Positions 1 to 7,480 of a stretch of 26,100 nucleotides of DNA are shown here, one piece after another. Origin of the DNA: a virus. The notes under the pieces are model-generated. The model was not told the origin of the DNA. It worked only from the letters and a program-made list of their open reading frames with translations, and did not search any database. Position numbers and translations under genes: made by a program. Location: positions 1 through 26,100 of IMG/VR virus record IMGVR_UViG_3300017776_000158; one strand, 5' to 3'. Each line of letters opens with the position of its first letter. Within the stretch, counting starts at the first letter, position 1.

Positions 1-41
1 ACGAATGCCATAACTAAATATAAAAATAATGCAAATAATGG

Positions 42-70
42 TTTACATTTAAGTCAATTTATGATATAAT
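42..70 (+). promoter_or_regulatory. sigma70-type early promoter
   Basis: TTTACA at 42-47 and a perfect TATAAT at 65-70 are separated by 17 bp. The same arrangement recurs five more times in the window. The predicted start of transcription (about 76-78) coincides with the ATG at 78, so this promoter would make a leaderless mRNA. The other bases of 1-77 hold no gene I can support. Confidence 0.7.
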
Positions 71-77
71 ATACTAT

Positions 78-998
78 ATGATATCGGGTACACTATTTAA
101 ATCACTTTATGATACTGCGACAGTCAACAAGATTGACTTTGAGTCGTTTGACCAATTTGAACAAGTGTTATATAAATTGGCAGGTATCCCTAGAAAGAAC
201 AAGACATCAGCATATCTAATGTCTCCAGCATCTTATTTGGACAAAACAACTAGAAAGAATGATAATGTTACCAAATGGGGCAGCTGGTGTGCTGTAGATG
301 TGGATGAATTTGTAGGTGACTTACATGAATTCTTAAAACATAAATGTGGTAACTATCACTTTGTATGCTACTCTACTGCTTCTTCTACCGAAGATAATCC
401 AAAATTCAGATTGGTATTCCCCTTAACCAGAGAAATTAAAAGAGAAGAAATTAAGCATTTCTGGTTTGCCTTGAATACTGAACTAGGCGAAATGGGTGAT
501 ATACAAACTAAAGATTTATCACGTATGTATTATATCCCCGGCAAGTATGCCAATGCCAATAACTTCATTTTTAGTAATGAAGGCTCTCATATAGACCCAG
601 ACAGTTTAATGGATAAACATGAGTACATAGAAAAAACTGGTAATACCTTCTTTGATAAATTACCCAAATCTATGCAAGAGGCATTAATCAATCATACAAA
701 GAATTCGTTAACCAATACAGATATTAAATGGACTTCCTATCGTGACTGTCCATTCTTCCCAAGACAATTAGAATCTGAATATAGAACTATTAGTGGCACT
801 GGCTGGTATTATAAAATGTATCAGATTATGGTGGCACTGGCAGGTAATGCGATTAAGTCTAAATACCCTATAACAAGTAAGGAAATTGCATGGATGTGCA
901 GAGAACTTGATATGGATACTGGAAACTGGTACGACAAGAGACCTCTTGATAAAGAGGCCGAACGTGCCCTAGATTATGTAATGAGGAATCAACTATGA
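78..998 (+). CDS. archaeo-eukaryotic primase (AEP)-like protein
   Basis: 306 aa. Seen: a D74-x-D76 pair after a hydrophobic strand (CAVDVDEF), then KFRLVFPL at 109-116, then DLSRMYYIPG at 146-155. This order resembles primase-polymerase/replication proteins of the AEP superfamily, where the DxD binds metal and the later strands complete the active site. Inference: a DNA primase or primase-polymerase acting in phage replication. Odd: the His of the usual second motif is not evident (the equivalent stretch reads STASSTEDN), so catalysis is uncertain. No Shine-Dalgarno sequence precedes the ATG and the promoter -10 ends only 7 bases upstream, suggesting leaderless translation. The next in-frame Met (residue 48) would remove the N-terminal region. 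It ends overlapping the next gene (ATGA). Confidence 0.5.
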   Translation: MISGTLFKSLYDTATVNKIDFESFDQFEQVLYKLAGIPRKNKTSAYLMSPASYLDKTTRKNDNVTKWGSWCAVDVDEFVGDLHEFLKHKCGNYHFVCYSTASSTEDNPKFRLVFPLTREIKREEIKHFWFALNTELGEMGDIQTKDLSRMYYIPGKYANANNFIFSNEGSHIDPDSLMDKHEYIEKTGNTFFDKLPKSMQEALINHTKNSLTNTDIKWTSYRDCPFFPRQLESEYRTISGTGWYYKMYQIMVALAGNAIKSKYPITSKEIAWMCRELDMDTGNWYDKRPLDKEAERALDYVMRNQL

Positions 999-1267
999 CA
1001 CAATATGATGAAACTGTAGAAAGACAAAGGCTTTTATTAGAGGCTGAAGATTGGGCAATGGGAGTTAAATCACTTCACGTCCATTGTTTTACTTCTATGT
1101 GGTATGATGATCGGCCACAGGATACAAGTCACGGTAAAGAAAATGTTACTGATGTAGAGTATAACTGTGGATTAATTAAAAGAAGCAAGGGTGGTAAACA
1201 CATTCATACCTTTGGTAAGGCTTTAAAAGGTACTGAATTATTGAACCACTATATAAGGAACACTTAA
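995..1267 (+). CDS. hypothetical protein
   Basis: 90 aa, no family recognised. The start overlaps the upstream stop as ATGA (995-998) and GAGG lies about 9 bases before it, so it is translationally coupled to the primase-like gene. It is soluble and polar, with several His and Cys residues (HVHCF near residue 30, one more Cys near 58, HIH near 70) that could bind metal, though no canonical zinc motif is formed. Its position between a replication protein and a small membrane protein does not fix a role. Confidence 0.6.
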   Translation: MTQYDETVERQRLLLEAEDWAMGVKSLHVHCFTSMWYDDRPQDTSHGKENVTDVEYNCGLIKRSKGGKHIHTFGKALKGTELLNHYIRNT

Positions 1268-1431
1268 TGAAAAGAATGTGGCAAATTTGGAAATATGCAT
1301 TAGGGTCATTTAATGATGAAGATACCCGACCAGTAGAAGACCAAATCACCATTATTAGAACCATAATTCTATTAGTCAATTTACTTTGTGCTGTTATGAT
1401 TATGGCAAATATTATAAGGAGCTGGTTATGA
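1267..1431 (+). CDS. small membrane protein (54 aa)
   Basis: Starts MKRMWQIWKYALGSF and has one hydrophobic segment at about residues 29-49, ending in RSWL. The start overlaps the previous stop (TAATG), and AAGGA at 1255-1259 is well placed as ribosome binding site. The stop overlaps the next ATG (ATGA at 1428-1431). From memory, near-identical small proteins with the same N-terminus recur in marine T4-like and Pelagibacter-type phages, always of unknown function. A single-span inner-membrane protein with a cytoplasmic N-terminal segment is likely. A minus-strand reading frame here is a shadow. Confidence 0.75.
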   Translation: MKRMWQIWKYALGSFNDEDTRPVEDQITIIRTIILLVNLLCAVMIMANIIRSWL

Positions 1432-2612
1432 AAAATATAACAGTAGTCGGATCAGGTTATGTAGGTATGGCTAATGCAACAATGTTGGCCAAATACAATA
1501 CTGTTACCATTTTGGATATTAATAAAGAACGTGTGGATATGGTTAATAATAAAAAGTCCACGGTTGAGGATGCATGCATACAAGAGTATTTGGATAACGA
1601 AGTATTATCCTTAACAGCAACTACTGATACTGAAATGGCATATACTGATGCTGACTGGGTAATCATTGCAACTCCTACAGATTATGACGAGACCAAAAAT
1701 TACTTTAACACTGATAGTGTGCAATCTTGTATCAGAGATTGTGTATCATATAATCCAAATGCAAATATTGTAGTAAAGTCCACTATACCTGTGGGGTTCA
1801 TCGACAGTATGCAAAGAAAATTTGGTAAGTTTAATATTTTATTCTCGCCAGAATTTCTACGAGAGGGTAGAGCATTACGCGATTGTTTACGACCAGAAAG
1901 AATAGTCATAAGTGATAGAACTGAAGTCGGCAAAGAATTTGCCGAGATTATAACTGAGTGTATCATACCTGAATATCCAATGGCCCCTGTGTATTTTACA
2001 GGTAAGAAAGAGGCAGAATCAATTAAACTCTTTGCCAATACATACCTTGCAATGAGAGTTGCATTTTTCAATGAATTGGATATGTATGCAGAGTCAATGA
2101 ATATGAACCCAGAGGAAATTATCCTAGGGGTAACATCAGACTCGCGTATCGGTAAAGGTTATTGTAATCCTTCTTTTGGGTATGGTGGTTATTGTTTTCC
2201 TAAAGACACTAGGCAACTACTTGCCAATTTTAGAAAGCAAAGAATACCTAATAAGATTATACAGAGTATTGTATATGCTAATGAAAATCGAAAAGACTGG
2301 ATAACCAATAAAATTTTACAATGTGATGGGGTATCAGTAGTAGGTATCCATAGGCTTGTAATGAAATCTGGTTCTGATAACTATAGGTCTTCGGCCATTC
2401 AAGGCGTTATTATGCAGTTATTAAATAATAATGTTAAGGTTATTATATACGAGCCAAGTCTAAATACAAAAGAATTTATGGGCTGTATAGTAGAAACCGA
2501 CCATGCAAAATTTAAAAAATTATCGGATCTGATTGTGACTAATAGGCTCGATCGAGATTTGGATGATGTACTAGAAAAAACTTACACAAGGGATATATTC
2601 AATGACAATTAA
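1428..2612 (+). CDS. ugd: UDP-glucose/GDP-mannose 6-dehydrogenase family
   Basis: 394 aa from ATG 1428, chosen over an in-frame ATG at 1386 because AAGGAG at 1416-1421 sits 6 bases before it and the protein then begins directly with the Rossmann strand MKNITVVGSGYVG (GxGxxG at 8-13). Further family signs are KSTIPVG, SPEFLREG and the active-site loop GYGGYCFPKDT with catalytic Cys256. The family oxidises the C6 hydroxyl of an NDP-sugar to the uronate using two NAD+, through a thioester on this Cys. UDP-glucose is the likely substrate, but GDP-mannose or UDP-N-acetyl sugars cannot be excluded. Its C-terminus overlaps mazG by 11 bases, and a sugar-nucleotide epimerase lies just downstream. Inference: a two-enzyme sugar-nucleotide route altering surface polysaccharide. 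Confidence 0.9.
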   Translation: MKNITVVGSGYVGMANATMLAKYNTVTILDINKERVDMVNNKKSTVEDACIQEYLDNEVLSLTATTDTEMAYTDADWVIIATPTDYDETKNYFNTDSVQSCIRDCVSYNPNANIVVKSTIPVGFIDSMQRKFGKFNILFSPEFLREGRALRDCLRPERIVISDRTEVGKEFAEIITECIIPEYPMAPVYFTGKKEAESIKLFANTYLAMRVAFFNELDMYAESMNMNPEEIILGVTSDSRIGKGYCNPSFGYGGYCFPKDTRQLLANFRKQRIPNKIIQSIVYANENRKDWITNKILQCDGVSVVGIHRLVMKSGSDNYRSSAIQGVIMQLLNNNVKVIIYEPSLNTKEFMGCIVETDHAKFKKLSDLIVTNRLDRDLDDVLEKTYTRDIFNDN

Positions 2613-2898
2613 TGAATTGATAGAAAAGACAGAACAATGGCATTACGACCGTAACCTAATTAATGGCGCTACTGATAAGGATCAAGTTTTAAAATTAATC
2701 CAAGAAGTGGGCGAACTCTCCGATAACGTATGTAAGGGACAAGATATCCGAGATGATATTGGAGATATAGTAGTAGTGCTAATTAATATCATGGCACGTA
2801 ATAGCTTGACGCTAGAAGAGTGTTTAGAAGTCGCCTATAATGATATTAAAGACCGTAGGGGTAAAATGGTTGATGGAATCTTTATCAAAGAGGGTTGA
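2602..2898 (+). CDS. mazG: MazG-like nucleotide pyrophosphohydrolase
   Basis: 98 aa, all-alpha MazG fold. The metal-binding acidic residues are visible as E35xxE38 (QEVGEL) and D51-D52xxD55 (RDDIGDIV). Family members hydrolyse (d)NTPs to the monophosphate plus pyrophosphate. Short phage MazG proteins are common in marine myoviruses and have been proposed to clean nucleotide pools or act on ppGpp-like signals; the substrate here is unknown. The start lies inside the dehydrogenase gene (11-base overlap), implying coupled translation. The early promoter of the next gene begins at 2895, inside the last codons of this gene. Confidence 0.85.
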   Translation: MTINELIEKTEQWHYDRNLINGATDKDQVLKLIQEVGELSDNVCKGQDIRDDIGDIVVVLINIMARNSLTLEECLEVAYNDIKDRRGKMVDGIFIKEG

Positions 2899-2923
2899 CA
2901 AATACTATAAAATGTGTTATAAT
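2895..2923 (+). promoter_or_regulatory. sigma70-type early promoter
   Basis: Perfect TTGACA (2895-2900), 17-bp spacer, TATAAT (2918-2923), with TGTG just upstream of the -10 (extended -10). It overlaps the 3' end of mazG and gives a short leader to the epimerase ATG at 2945, with AAAGGA as ribosome binding site. Confidence 0.85.
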
Positions 2924-2944
2924 AGAACAAAGAAAGGATAGAAT

Positions 2945-3805
2945 ATGAAACAGAAAGTGTTAGTAATCGGTGGTGCCGGTTTTGTTGGTTCCCACTTATG
3001 TAAACAACTTGCAGATATGGACTATGATGTAGTGTCATTGGATAACTACTTTACTGGCAGTAGTTCTAATCATCATGCTGGTGTTCAATATTTAGAAGGT
3101 AATGCCAGTGACCTATTCTCGGTATTTGGTTATGAACCTTTACAGTTTAATTATATCTTTCACTTTGGCGAATATGCTAGAGTAGAACAATCATTCGATG
3201 ATTATAAAACTGTAATGGATTATAATTATCATTCCTTTCCTAAAGTCCTAGAATTTGCAAACCATTCTAAGGCCAAATTTATCTATTCCGGTTCATCTAC
3301 TAAATTCTCTGTCGGAGAAGATGGTAAGATGATGAGTCCATACGCTTATACTAAAGCACAGAATACAGAATTCCTTAAGGCATATGCTGAATGGAATGAC
3401 CTAGAATATGCAATTGTCTATTTCTATAACGTATATGGAGACGGAGAAATTTCAGATGGTAAGTACGCAACTGTTATTGCTAAATTCCTAAAACAAATTA
3501 AGGAAGGTGCAACCGAACTTACTATTACACGACCAGGGACCCAGAAAAGAAACTTTACACACATTGACGATACTGTTGATGGATTAATCAAAGTTATGCA
3601 ATATGGTAAAGGAGATAAATGGGGAATCGGCAATAATAAGGCATACTCAATGTTAGAAGTTGCTGAGATGATGGGAGCAACTCCTGTTATGACACCCGAA
3701 AAACCTGGCAATAGAATGGCAGGTGAAGTCCATAATGAAATGCTAGTAGCGATTGGATGGAAACCTGAAGTTGATTTACAGGATTACATAAAGGAGAATT
3801 TATAA
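2945..3805 (+). CDS. NAD-dependent sugar-nucleotide epimerase/dehydratase (extended SDR)
   Basis: 286 aa. The NAD-binding GGAGFVGSH lies at residues 9-17. The catalytic Tyr133-xxx-Lys137 (YAYTK) is preceded by the serine-rich SGSS strand, and VYFYNVYG and RNFTHIDD follow, as in UDP-glucose 4-epimerases and UDP-glucuronate decarboxylases. The family interconverts or modifies NDP-sugars through a 4-keto intermediate. Exact product unknown. With the dehydrogenase at 1428 it may act on a UDP-uronate. It has its own strong promoter and overlaps the following SleB gene by one base (TAATG). It is somewhat shorter than the usual 310-340 residues. Confidence 0.85.
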   Translation: MKQKVLVIGGAGFVGSHLCKQLADMDYDVVSLDNYFTGSSSNHHAGVQYLEGNASDLFSVFGYEPLQFNYIFHFGEYARVEQSFDDYKTVMDYNYHSFPKVLEFANHSKAKFIYSGSSTKFSVGEDGKMMSPYAYTKAQNTEFLKAYAEWNDLEYAIVYFYNVYGDGEISDGKYATVIAKFLKQIKEGATELTITRPGTQKRNFTHIDDTVDGLIKVMQYGKGDKWGIGNNKAYSMLEVAEMMGATPVMTPEKPGNRMAGEVHNEMLVAIGWKPEVDLQDYIKENL

Positions 3806-4302
3806 TGGATTACGGAAAAATATCACTATGGATTGCAGCTGCAGTAGTTGGCATTCTTACAGTTCCGCATGTATTTGCATCGGATGAAAATGGTGAAGCA
3901 TACTGTATGGCAAAAAATATTTATTTTGAGGCTGGTAATCAACCAGTTGCAGGTAAGATTGCTGTATCACAAGTTGTATTAAATAGAGTTTATTCTGTTG
4001 CATATCCAGATAATGTATGTGATGTAATATATCAGGCCAAGTGGAGAACTAATTGGAGAGGCGAAGAAGTGCCAGTAAGACACATGTGCCAATTCTCTTG
4101 GTTCTGTGATGGCAAATCTGATGATCCAGTTGATAGTGATACTTGGATGTTTTCTCTTATGGTAGCCAATTCAGTTTTAAATGGGGACTTTGGAGATATT
4201 ACTGACGGGTCTACTCATTATCATGCTGATAGTGTTCATCCATACTGGGCAGACTCTTTAAATAGAACTGTGCAAATTGACAACCATATTTTTTATAAAT
4301 AG
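3805..4302 (+). CDS. cell wall hydrolase, SleB/CwlJ (Hydrolase_2) family, exported
   Basis: 165 aa. An N-terminal hydrophobic segment (about 6-24) ends in VFA-SD, which reads as a Sec signal peptide or signal-anchor. The mature part shows the SleB core: NIYFEAG with catalytic Glu42, GKIAVSQVVLNRV, CQFSWFCDG and THYHAD. The family cleaves the glycan strand of peptidoglycan. In marine myoviruses such genes are the usual candidate endolysin or envelope hydrolase. A signal sequence means a holin need not release it; a signal-anchor-release (SAR) mode is possible. Start fixed by the TAATG overlap at 3803-3807. It sits in an early operon rather than beside the spanins at 22 kb. Confidence 0.85.
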   Translation: MDYGKISLWIAAAVVGILTVPHVFASDENGEAYCMAKNIYFEAGNQPVAGKIAVSQVVLNRVYSVAYPDNVCDVIYQAKWRTNWRGEEVPVRHMCQFSWFCDGKSDDPVDSDTWMFSLMVANSVLNGDFGDITDGSTHYHADSVHPYWADSLNRTVQIDNHIFYK

Positions 4303-4311
4303 GAGTAAGTA

Positions 4312-4551
4312 ATGAGAAAGGAAAAGACCAACCACTTTGAATCTGAGTGTTCTATTGAGTGCACAGATAATGGCAAAACAGTAACAGCAACAGTAGACCG
4401 ATTTAAAGAAAAGGAATCACTAGTTGTTTTACTAGAAGGTAAAGTGAGAGTCAATCTCAGATACACTAAACACGGCGAATATGTAGGGTCAATGAGTGGC
4501 CTTGAATTCGTAACACAGGGGCCTAAATTTTTAGGTTCATCATATAGGTAA
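4312..4551 (+). CDS. hypothetical protein
   Basis: 79 aa, no family recognised. GGAG at 4302-4305 lies 6 bases before the ATG. The sequence is predicted beta-rich and charged, with two Cys near the N-terminus (SECSIECTD) and repeated short strands ending in a Gly/Ser-rich tail, like a small beta-barrel. It is cotranscribed between the SleB hydrolase and the thermonuclease-like gene. No catalytic motif is visible. Confidence 0.65.
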   Translation: MRKEKTNHFESECSIECTDNGKTVTATVDRFKEKESLVVLLEGKVRVNLRYTKHGEYVGSMSGLEFVTQGPKFLGSSYR

Positions 4552-4556
4552 AATTA

Positions 4557-4976
4557 ATGTACAGATATAATGTAAAGGTAACAAGAATCGTAGATGGTGA
4601 TACAGTTGATGTAGATATCGATTTAGGATTTGGAATGACCTACAAAAAGCAACGTGTCAGAATGATGGGGATTGACACACCCGAATCCAGAACTAGGGAT
4701 TTAGAAGAAAAATTTTATGGTAAACAATCCAAGGCGCACTTGGAAACCATTCTAGCTGAAGGTGATATTCAATTGCAATCACATGATAAAGGCAAGTTTG
4801 GTAGAATACTGGGAGAACTTTTTGTTGGTAGTAGCACATATAGTGTAAATCAACAGATGATTGATGAATACCACGCAGTACCTTATTTTGGTCAATCCAA
4901 AGATGATACAGAACTGGGACATCAAATGAATAAAGCAGCGTTGAATGAACAAGGTATCATTTACGAAGCAAAATAA
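4557..4976 (+). CDS. staphylococcal-nuclease-like (thermonuclease) endonuclease
   Basis: 139 aa. SNase-fold signature: VDGDTVDVDIDLGF near the N-terminus with metal ligand D15, then RVRMMGIDTPES with Arg35, Asp40 and Glu43, then KGKFGRILGELF with the second catalytic Arg83. These are the calcium-dependent phosphodiesterase residues of the family. No signal peptide is seen, so it should act in the cytoplasm, plausibly degrading host DNA or RNA for nucleotide recycling together with MazG, ThyX and NrdA. The upstream ribosome binding site is weak (AGG 8 bases before the ATG). A new promoter follows directly. Confidence 0.8.
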   Translation: MYRYNVKVTRIVDGDTVDVDIDLGFGMTYKKQRVRMMGIDTPESRTRDLEEKFYGKQSKAHLETILAEGDIQLQSHDKGKFGRILGELFVGSSTYSVNQQMIDEYHAVPYFGQSKDDTELGHQMNKAALNEQGIIYEAK

Positions 4977-4980
4977 ACAC

Positions 4981-5009
4981 TTTACTTTTATCGAAAAGTG
5001 TAGTATAAT
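4981..5009 (+). promoter_or_regulatory. sigma70-type early promoter with overlapping dyad
   Basis: TTTACT (4981-4986), 17-bp spacer, TATAAT (5004-5009). The -35 region overlaps an inverted repeat, ACACTTT (4977-4983) with AAAGTGT (4995-5001), with an inner CTTTT/AAAAG hairpin. This could be an operator, or a weak terminator for the upstream gene. The ATG of the next gene is at 5034, preceded by GGAG. Confidence 0.65.
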
Positions 5010-5033
5010 ATAATTAAATTATGGAGAAGTGAA

Positions 5034-5708
5034 ATGGCATACCCAAAAGCATTTATGGAAACCCTAGGACAATATGTTTATGCATATTACCCTGAGGGTG
5101 TGATTAATGGAACCCCCGAATATCAAGGCAAAGGTGTAGACACAAGATGTCTTGCTCATATTAAAGAAAAGGGGCTCGATCCAGCAAACTTATTTATTAT
5201 GGGTCGTAACCTAGAAACTTATGCAAAGTCAACTCCTGTTGAGGAAATTGCATCATTCGCTGCAGAAGCGGCACTTATTGCTGTACTTAATCCAGAGCAT
5301 AATAAAGTATCTGGTAGGTATGGGGATTTGTGGTGTATGTCTAAGTTGGATGACATATATCATGAATGGAAGAAAGAACAGATTGATCCAGTAAAAGAAT
5401 CAATGAGATTCTATAATGAACACCCAGAAATCCACGACAACATTAAAGGTATGACAGCAAGTGGTAATTCATTTACCTATTATGCATCTACAGTCGGCGG
5501 TATAGAATATATGTTAACCGTTATCCCAGATGTTGATGGATTTAATCCTATTGTGAAAGTTAAGTTCGCGAGTAGTAAGAGAGAAGAATTAAGAGAGCAA
5601 TGGGTGAAGGATAACCAAGACGAATATAAACTGGCAGCAGATGGAGAGATGATATCTGTTCAAGGGCTATCGGTTGAAAAGGCTATAGAATTATGGACAA
5701 GTCAATGA
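5034..5708 (+). CDS. divergent GIY-YIG-like protein, unknown function
   Basis: 224 aa. The N-terminal half reads like a diverged GIY-YIG nuclease of the LEM-3/ANKLE1 type: YVYAYY near residue 14 in place of GIY, YQGKG in place of YIGKG, a following R...H (CLAHIKEKG), and AAEAALIAVLNPEHN resembling the helix with the catalytic Glu and the conserved Asn. The C-terminal half (about 120-224) matches nothing I know. Inference: an endonuclease or a nuclease-derived nucleic-acid binder. The first motif is degraded, so activity is doubtful. It has its own early promoter and overlaps the next gene. Confidence 0.5.
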   Translation: MAYPKAFMETLGQYVYAYYPEGVINGTPEYQGKGVDTRCLAHIKEKGLDPANLFIMGRNLETYAKSTPVEEIASFAAEAALIAVLNPEHNKVSGRYGDLWCMSKLDDIYHEWKKEQIDPVKESMRFYNEHPEIHDNIKGMTASGNSFTYYASTVGGIEYMLTVIPDVDGFNPIVKVKFASSKREELREQWVKDNQDEYKLAADGEMISVQGLSVEKAIELWTSQ

Positions 5709-6127
5709 AGGTAGGAATAACGGCATCAACATTTGATCTGCTACACGCAGGTCATGTTGCCATGTTAAGAGAAGCAAAGACTGCATGTGATTACTTAATC
5801 TGTGCATTACAAAATGATCCGTCAGTAGATAGACCAGAGAAAAATAAACCAGTTCAAAACATTGTTGAAAGACAAGCGCAACTAGCCGCTATTAAATATG
5901 TGGATGAAATCCTTGTATATAATACCGAAGAAGAGTTATTGGATATTCTAGGCATGTATCAGATCCATGTCAAGATTATGGGTGAAGAATACCGAGACCA
6001 AGACTTTACAGGTAAGGACTTATGTCGACAGAGAGACATTGAGTTCTATTTCAACAAACGTGATCACAGATTTTCAACATCAGATTTAAGAAAAAGAGTT
6101 GCAGAAAACACTTTACAAACTGATTGA
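5693..6127 (+). CDS. cytidylyltransferase-like nucleotidyltransferase (TagD/RfaE-C type)
   Basis: 144 aa. Seen: TFDLLHAGH (HxGH at 18-21), RQAQLAAIKYVDEI, GEEYRDQDFTGK and STSDLRKR at 128-135, equivalent to the ISTT(E/D) motif. This is the complete small HxGH fold of glycerol-3-phosphate cytidylyltransferase and the heptose-phosphate adenylyltransferase domain. It joins a nucleotide to a sugar- or polyol-phosphate, giving an activated precursor for envelope polymers, consistent with the sugar-nucleotide enzymes upstream. Start: ATG 5693 has AAAAGG 10 bases upstream. ATG 5705, overlapping the previous stop as ATGA, is an alternative that removes 4 residues. Confidence 0.85.
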   Translation: MDKSMKVGITASTFDLLHAGHVAMLREAKTACDYLICALQNDPSVDRPEKNKPVQNIVERQAQLAAIKYVDEILVYNTEEELLDILGMYQIHVKIMGEEYRDQDFTGKDLCRQRDIEFYFNKRDHRFSTSDLRKRVAENTLQTD

Positions 6128-6140
6128 AATGTGATATAAT
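6112..6140 (+). promoter_or_regulatory. sigma70-type early promoter for bS21
   Basis: TTTACA (6112-6117), 17-bp spacer, TATAAT (6135-6140) with the extended TGTG before the -10. It overlaps the end of the cytidylyltransferase gene. The leader contains AAAGGAG just before the bS21 ATG at 6168. Confidence 0.85.
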
Positions 6141-6167
6141 ATACTTAATTATTTTAAAGGAGAATAT

Positions 6168-6431
6168 ATGCCAAGTATTGATTTACGACCTAGGAAAAAT
6201 AGAAACCCTAGAGACAAAAGACCACCAAGGGAAATGCCCTTTGATGTGGCACTAAGAAAATTTAGAAAGGCCGTTGAACGGGCTGGAACCTTACAAAAGG
6301 TAAGGGAAAAAGAGTTCTATGAAAAGCCAACTGCGAAGAGAAAGCGTAAGAAGGCAGAAGCAATCGCAAGGTGGCGTAAGAAAGAACGTTCACTTCAATT
6401 AGGGCCAGATAGGTCCAGGAGGATAAAATAA
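6168..6431 (+). CDS. rpsU: ribosomal protein bS21 (phage-encoded)
   Basis: 87 aa. The core [18 protein letters not shown] and [14 protein letters not shown] are diagnostic of bS21, a small basic 30S protein near the anti-Shine-Dalgarno end of 16S rRNA that is needed for efficient initiation. There is an Arg/Pro-rich N-terminal extension of about 20 residues ([14 protein letters not shown]) and a C-terminal extension ([10 protein letters not shown]) compared with typical bacterial S21 (about 70 aa). It has its own early promoter and precedes uvsX with a TAATG overlap. Phage bS21 genes are known from marine phages. The inferred role is swapping into host 30S subunits to favour phage mRNAs. Confidence 0.93.
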   Translation: MPSIDLRPRKNRNPRDKRPPREMPFDVALRKFRKAVERAGTLQKVREKEFYEKPTAKRKRKKAEAIARWRKKERSLQLGPDRSRRIK

Positions 6432-7480
6432 TGTCCGTGATGGATAAACTTAAAAAGAATTCAAAGATTAAAACAACCGAGGTGTTGGAAAAATCAGTTT
6501 TCTTTACTGAAAAAGATATGGTGGCCACGGAAGTGCCAATGGTTAATGTTGCCTTATCGGGTGATATGGATGGTGGTCTTACTTCAGGTCTTACCGTACT
6601 GGCTGGTCCAAGTAAACACTTTAAAACTTCATTTGCGCTACTTATGGCTAGTGCATATATGAAAGAACATGAAGATGCTGTAATGTTATTTTATGATTCA
6701 GAGTTTGGGTCACCCCAATCATATTTTGAATCATTTGGCATTGACACGTCAAGGGTACTACATACTCCTATTACGGATGTAGAACAACTAAAATTTGATT
6801 TGGTTAATCAATTGGATGAAATCGACAGAGGTGATAAGGTTATTATTGTTATTGATTCTATTGGTAACCTTGCAAGTAAGAAAGAGCTAGAAGACGCTCT
6901 TAATGAAAAGTCCGTGGCAGATATGTCAAGGGCCAAGGCATTAAAGGGATTATTCCGAATGGTAACTCCTTATCTCACTATGAAGAATATCCCTTTACTT
7001 GCTGTTAATCATACATATCAAGAAATTGGGTTGTTCCCTAAGGCTGTAGTATCGGGTGGTACTGGTATCTACTATTCTGCAGATAACATCTGGATTATCG
7101 GACGTCAACAGCAGAAACAAGGAACAGAGATTAAAGGATATAATTTCGTAATCAATGTAGAGAAATCAAGATTCGTTAAAGAGAAGTCTAAAATCCCAGT
7201 AAGTGTTACATGGGAAGGTGGTATCTCCGAGTTTGGTGGACTACTTGATGTTGCAATGGCTGGTGGTTATGTAGTAAAACCTTCAATGGGTTGGTACGCA
7301 CGAGTTGACCATGCCACTGGAGAGATTGTAGAACCTAAGGTGCGTGAGAAGAATACACAAACCAAAGAGTTCTGGGATCCTATTCTTAATGAAACAGACT
7401 TTAAAAAGTTTGTTAAATCACACTATCAGATTGGACATAAACCAATGCTTGATATTGAAATTGAAATCGAAGAGGAATAA
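6431..7480 (+). CDS. uvsX: UvsX, RecA-like recombinase
   Basis: 349 aa. Walker A GPSKHFKT at 59-66, a following YDSEFGSP with the catalytic Glu91, Walker B VIIVIDSIGNL at about 137-146, and the downstream QEIGLFPKAVVSGG region typical of UvsX. It polymerises on single-stranded DNA and drives strand exchange in recombination-dependent replication and repair. It is preceded by a very strong AGGAGG at 6417-6422 and starts in a TAATG overlap with bS21, so the two are coexpressed. The acidic C-terminal tail (EIEIEEE) is usual for the family. It lies directly upstream of the replicative helicase module. Confidence 0.93.
   Translation: MSVMDKLKKNSKIKTTEVLEKSVFFTEKDMVATEVPMVNVALSGDMDGGLTSGLTVLAGPSKHFKTSFALLMASAYMKEHEDAVMLFYDSEFGSPQSYFESFGIDTSRVLHTPITDVEQLKFDLVNQLDEIDRGDKVIIVIDSIGNLASKKELEDALNEKSVADMSRAKALKGLFRMVTPYLTMKNIPLLAVNHTYQEIGLFPKAVVSGGTGIYYSADNIWIIGRQQQKQGTEIKGYNFVINVEKSRFVKEKSKIPVSVTWEGGISEFGGLLDVAMAGGYVVKPSMGWYARVDHATGEIVEPKVREKNTQTKEFWDPILNETDFKKFVKSHYQIGHKPMLDIEIEIEEE

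Noticed and set aside
1386-1427. Longer N-terminus for the UDP-sugar dehydrogenase
   Set aside because: This region encodes the C-terminus of the 54-aa membrane protein. The ribosome binding site at 1416-1421 and the family N-terminus MKNITVVG point to 1428.
4294-4301. TATAAATA late-promoter-like octamer at the end of the SleB gene
   Set aside because: Transcription would start almost at the next ATG, with no room for its ribosome binding site. It is part of the codons for the last Tyr-Lys and the stop.
4520-4537. Hairpin CCTAAA-TT-TTTAGG in the 3' end of the 79-aa gene
   Set aside because: AT-rich, inside coding sequence, with no T-tract at the right place. Not distinguishable from chance.
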